Source: Diplonema papillatum
Taxonomy: Eukaryota; Euglenozoa; Diplonemea; Diplonemida; Diplonemidae
Direction: 5' to 3'
Assembly (NCBI GenBank): GCA_030068145.1
Contig: JAPJBO010000026.1
Span: 496,001-560,000, forward strand
DNA: 64,000 nucleotides
The notes under the pieces were generated by a model. The model was not told where the DNA came from. It searched no databases and saw only the letters and a list, made by a program, of their open reading frames with translations. The position numbers were made by a program, and so were the translations under genes. This document shows positions 61,430-64,000 of this stretch, piece after piece (position 1 is the first letter of the stretch; each line of letters opens with the position of its first letter).

Positions 61430-62330
61430 CTGTGGGGGGAACAGGTTTCTTAGCCCATAGTGAAAGAACAGGGAAGTACTAAGGTTTGAAGTTGCAGATA
61501 TCTGTAGCGACAGCCTGCATAGAGTAGTCAAAGGTAGTCACTACCTCTTGGCTCGTACTGTGTCGTGCATCAGGCGCACTTGCACTCCTTGGCGCCTGCT
61601 CCGTTGCGGTGTTTGCTGTTCTGACCAATGCGTTCCACGTCTGAAGGGTCCTTGCATGAAGTTCGCGCCTTCTGTGGGTATACAGACTTGATCACGGAGC
61701 TTACTCTTGAGATCTGGTGTGGAGGGCCATCGTTACCTGACAAAACCCACTCATGCAGCCCGAGTTCAGCCCCGCGCATCTAGCGCTCACAAGGCAACCC
61801 GTGATCACTTCGGTGTGAGGGATCAGTCCTGACCGAGCCTAATGCCTGCCGGGCGCCTGCTCCGTTGCGGTGTTTTGAAAACTAGGTAACTTTGTGCCCA
61901 GCGGTCCTACGAATCATGTTCCACGGCCTGTGATTCGTACTTTCAAACTTAACTTAACCAAACTCCGACCAACCGGACATATATGTCCGGTTTAATCTGG
62001 AATTTGTTGTAGGTGTGCTAGGGGGCGCCAAAGAATTCCCAGGAAATATGGAATTCACCCATTTCGAGCATATCTTTTCATTGTCGCCCTCGAACGTCAA
62101 AAGATCGTCAGCAATGACGTTTGCAACAATGTGGCAAGATTGGGGGAAACCCCGGAAAATCGGCTTCTTTGTGGGAAGCTAGCTAATTTCGTGCAAAGCG
62201 CCGGCAGAGAACAAACTCCACCGAATACGAATTTTCTTGCCTGTGGGTTTCGGGCTCTGGCGCTTTCCGGGACTGGCGACACTACATAGGGTCGAATATG
62301 CTTTTCCACACTGACTTTTTTCGAGCTTCC

Positions 62331-62565
62331 GGGTATGACTTAGTGGTCTTCGGGCCTGCCCCGGTTGCTGCGCGTGATTTCTGATAGACTTAGTGGTTCT
62401 TCGCGGCCTGCTATCAGTTACCCCGCCTTCTTTTTTCAAGATTCCCGGGTATGACTTAGTGGTCTTCGGGCCTGCCCCGGTTGCTGCGCGTGATCTCGAT
62501 AGACTTAGTGGTTCTTCGCGGCCTGCTATCAGTTTCTCCGCCTTCTTTTTTCAAGCTTCTGGGTA
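62331..62565. repeat. 115-bp tandem duplication
   Basis: GGGTATGACTTAGTGGTCTT at 62331 recurs at 62447, with GGGTATG again at 62561. Within each unit GACTTAGTGGT occurs twice. There is no coding sequence here. Confidence 0.85.
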
Positions 62566-62570
62566 TGCTA

Positions 62571-62785
62571 GATATTGCAAGAACACAACTGCAAAGCTAC
62601 TACAAACGGATAGTGTTACAAAGGCGAACGAATCATGCGAGAACCTACGTAGGGGCCCCTCAACAGCTTTCAGAACGGCAAGTCAAGAAAAGGATAAGTT
62701 TGCACATTCTACTTCCGTCTGATCTGCATGTTCCCCAGTTCTACCCTCCGTTGATCTGTTGTGTGTATTCGCAACGACTTCATCC
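62571..62785. repeat. Dispersed repeat, pair with 32599-32823
   Basis: Closely similar to 32599-32823 in the same orientation. Confidence 0.8.
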
Positions 62786-63119
62786 GGGTCCTATGCGGCT
62801 CCAATACGACAAAACTGCATGCGGTCCTGACCAGGTAACATCCTCCTACCTGAAAATGTCTAACCACGACTACGGATTTGGTGCCATCGAGGCAGCCATG
62901 GAGTGTAAGTATGCCAACGGGGCTTAGTAGTATCGGGCTGCCGTGCCTACTAGTTCCCGTAAAGTATTTGTTTCCCTTGACCTGTGCCATGTCGGACGGT
63001 AGGTTTTCCGCGTCAGCCTCATTTCAATCCTGGAGACAAAAGCACTCACACAATAAAGACTAGCCCATTTCACGGGCCAAAACTGCCTTTGTTGCAGAAA
63101 TCGGCAACAAAGGCAAGCG

Positions 63120-63485
63120 ATGACAGAACAGCGCACACGAAGACGACCGGCTCTGAAGAGACCCGCGCCGCAAGCTGCGCGAGCAGAGGGTGCCAAGCAA
63201 ACCAGGAAGGAAGGCGAGGAGATTCAGATGGCACAGCAGGACGCCCGCGAGGGATCACCGAGGTCGAAAGACAGAAAAGGGAAAGCAGGCGTGGCCGGCT
63301 TGAAAAGCTGCAAGCGCGGAGAAGGGCACAGGTACAGAGCAGTCCACATGCAGACGAGCAGTGAAGCGGCCCACATCACAGAGGTCTATCACACTGGCTC
63401 CGGATTACTTAGGGTCCTCGCAAAATCCAATGAAATTGCTTGCCCAATGGGACTCCCCTTGGGCACATTTCGCACTGGGGACTAG
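63120..63485 (+). CDS. Hypothetical basic protein
   Basis: The frame starts MTEQRTRRRPALKRPAPQAA and is Lys/Arg/Gln-rich for about 90 codons, then ordinary to a stop at 63485. There is no domain and no homologous frame elsewhere in the window. It could be a 5' exon or chance. Confidence 0.25.
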   Translation: MTEQRTRRRPALKRPAPQAARAEGAKQTRKEGEEIQMAQQDAREGSPRSKDRKGKAGVAGLKSCKRGEGHRYRAVHMQTSSEAAHITEVYHTGSGLLRVLAKSNEIACPMGLPLGTFRTGD

Positions 63486-63504
63486 TCCCCAGGAACCCGT
63501 ATCA

Positions 63505-63600
63505 AAAATATTTATCGGAAACAAAAAGATATTTATCGGAAACAAAAAAATATTTATCGGAAACAGAAAAATATTCATCGGAAACAAAAAAATATTTTCC
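63505..63600. repeat. TATTTATCGGAAACAAAAA tandem
   Basis: Four to five units of about 22 bp. The last 400 bases of the window hold GTTAACAAT dyads and no recognised gene. Confidence 0.85.
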
Positions 63601-64000
63601 CCACTTAAGTGCTTCCGATATGGTTTTGTCTCTAAAATCTAATAATTTGGGGCGGATTTCGGAAATCTAATAATAGGTAATAATCGTGATTATCTGCCAA
63701 CCGTGTAATATTGTTAACATTTCCACTTATTGTTAACATTTTGACTTGTTAACAATAATCGGGAGGGGGGTTTACGCGGGTTGTGGCCTCTCTTGATCAT
63801 GGAGTACACGCTCCTTTAAATCTCCACGCGCAAGTCTTGCCAGTGGTTGGTCTGTCGTATCATTCTGATGAGAGCCTTTGAATATTCCACTGGCTTGCGA
63901 TTTGGGGGCTGTGGAGAGCTCGTGGGTGTAGCGTGTTCCGTAGTTCTTTGGCTGGATGGAAAGGGGTGCATGGTGTGGGTCAGGTCGGTCTACTCGTATG

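Overview
This is eukaryotic nuclear DNA, very rich in repeats. Host genes are sparse and broken by GT-AG introns (donors often GTATG). Most of the window is non-LTR retrotransposons, DNA-transposon debris, a tyrosine-recombinase retroelement, minisatellites and many palindromic elements. I see no rRNA genes, operons or bacterial signals. The mix would suit a protist alga with a bloated genome, such as a chromerid or dinoflagellate relative. That assignment is an inference (about 0.4); no marker gene fixes it.

Layout. 1-1.6 kb: 3' part of a poly(A)-ended retroelement. 3.3-5.4 kb: two exons of an unknown acidic host gene, with an 829-bp inverted-repeat element and a tRNA-like Pol III promoter in its intron. 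5.5-15.6 kb: a nested retroelement block holding a 500-bp tandem array, a very GC-rich LINE with one 1913-codon reading frame (RT, then a restriction-like endonuclease), and a second copy of the 1-1.6 kb element. 15.8-17.1 kb: unrecognised host gene. 17.8-21.1 kb: broken LINE with RT, zinc knuckle and C-terminal RNase H. 22-28.8 kb: transposon fragments, a second 500-bp array and a palindromic element. 28.8-30.2 kb: hAT transposase fossil. 30-38 kb: families of palindromes and a TA-flanked DNA element. 38.4-42.1 kb: DIRS-like element. 43-50 kb: palindromic elements and minisatellites. 51.1-53.2 kb: Na+/H+ exchanger gene, the best-supported host gene. 53.4-57.5 kb: fragments of other host genes. 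57.9-59.9 kb: the TA-flanked family again. 60.9-61.4 kb: last exon of a TBC-domain gene. The rest is repeats.

The most unusual observation is a set of Russian-doll palindromes (17.4, 33.2, 37.0 and 43.3 kb). Each layer is an inverted repeat with the tetranucleotide CGAG (or CTCG) at its dyad centre. The next palindrome sits exactly at that centre, and the tetranucleotide is repeated on both sides of every insert. At 43.3 kb ten direct CGAG copies are spaced 20-11-20-7-9-7-20-11-20, a perfect mirror. The window also holds the matching empty site at 26.05 kb. This looks like repeated insertion into palindrome centres with a 4-bp target duplication. I do not know a described element family that does this.
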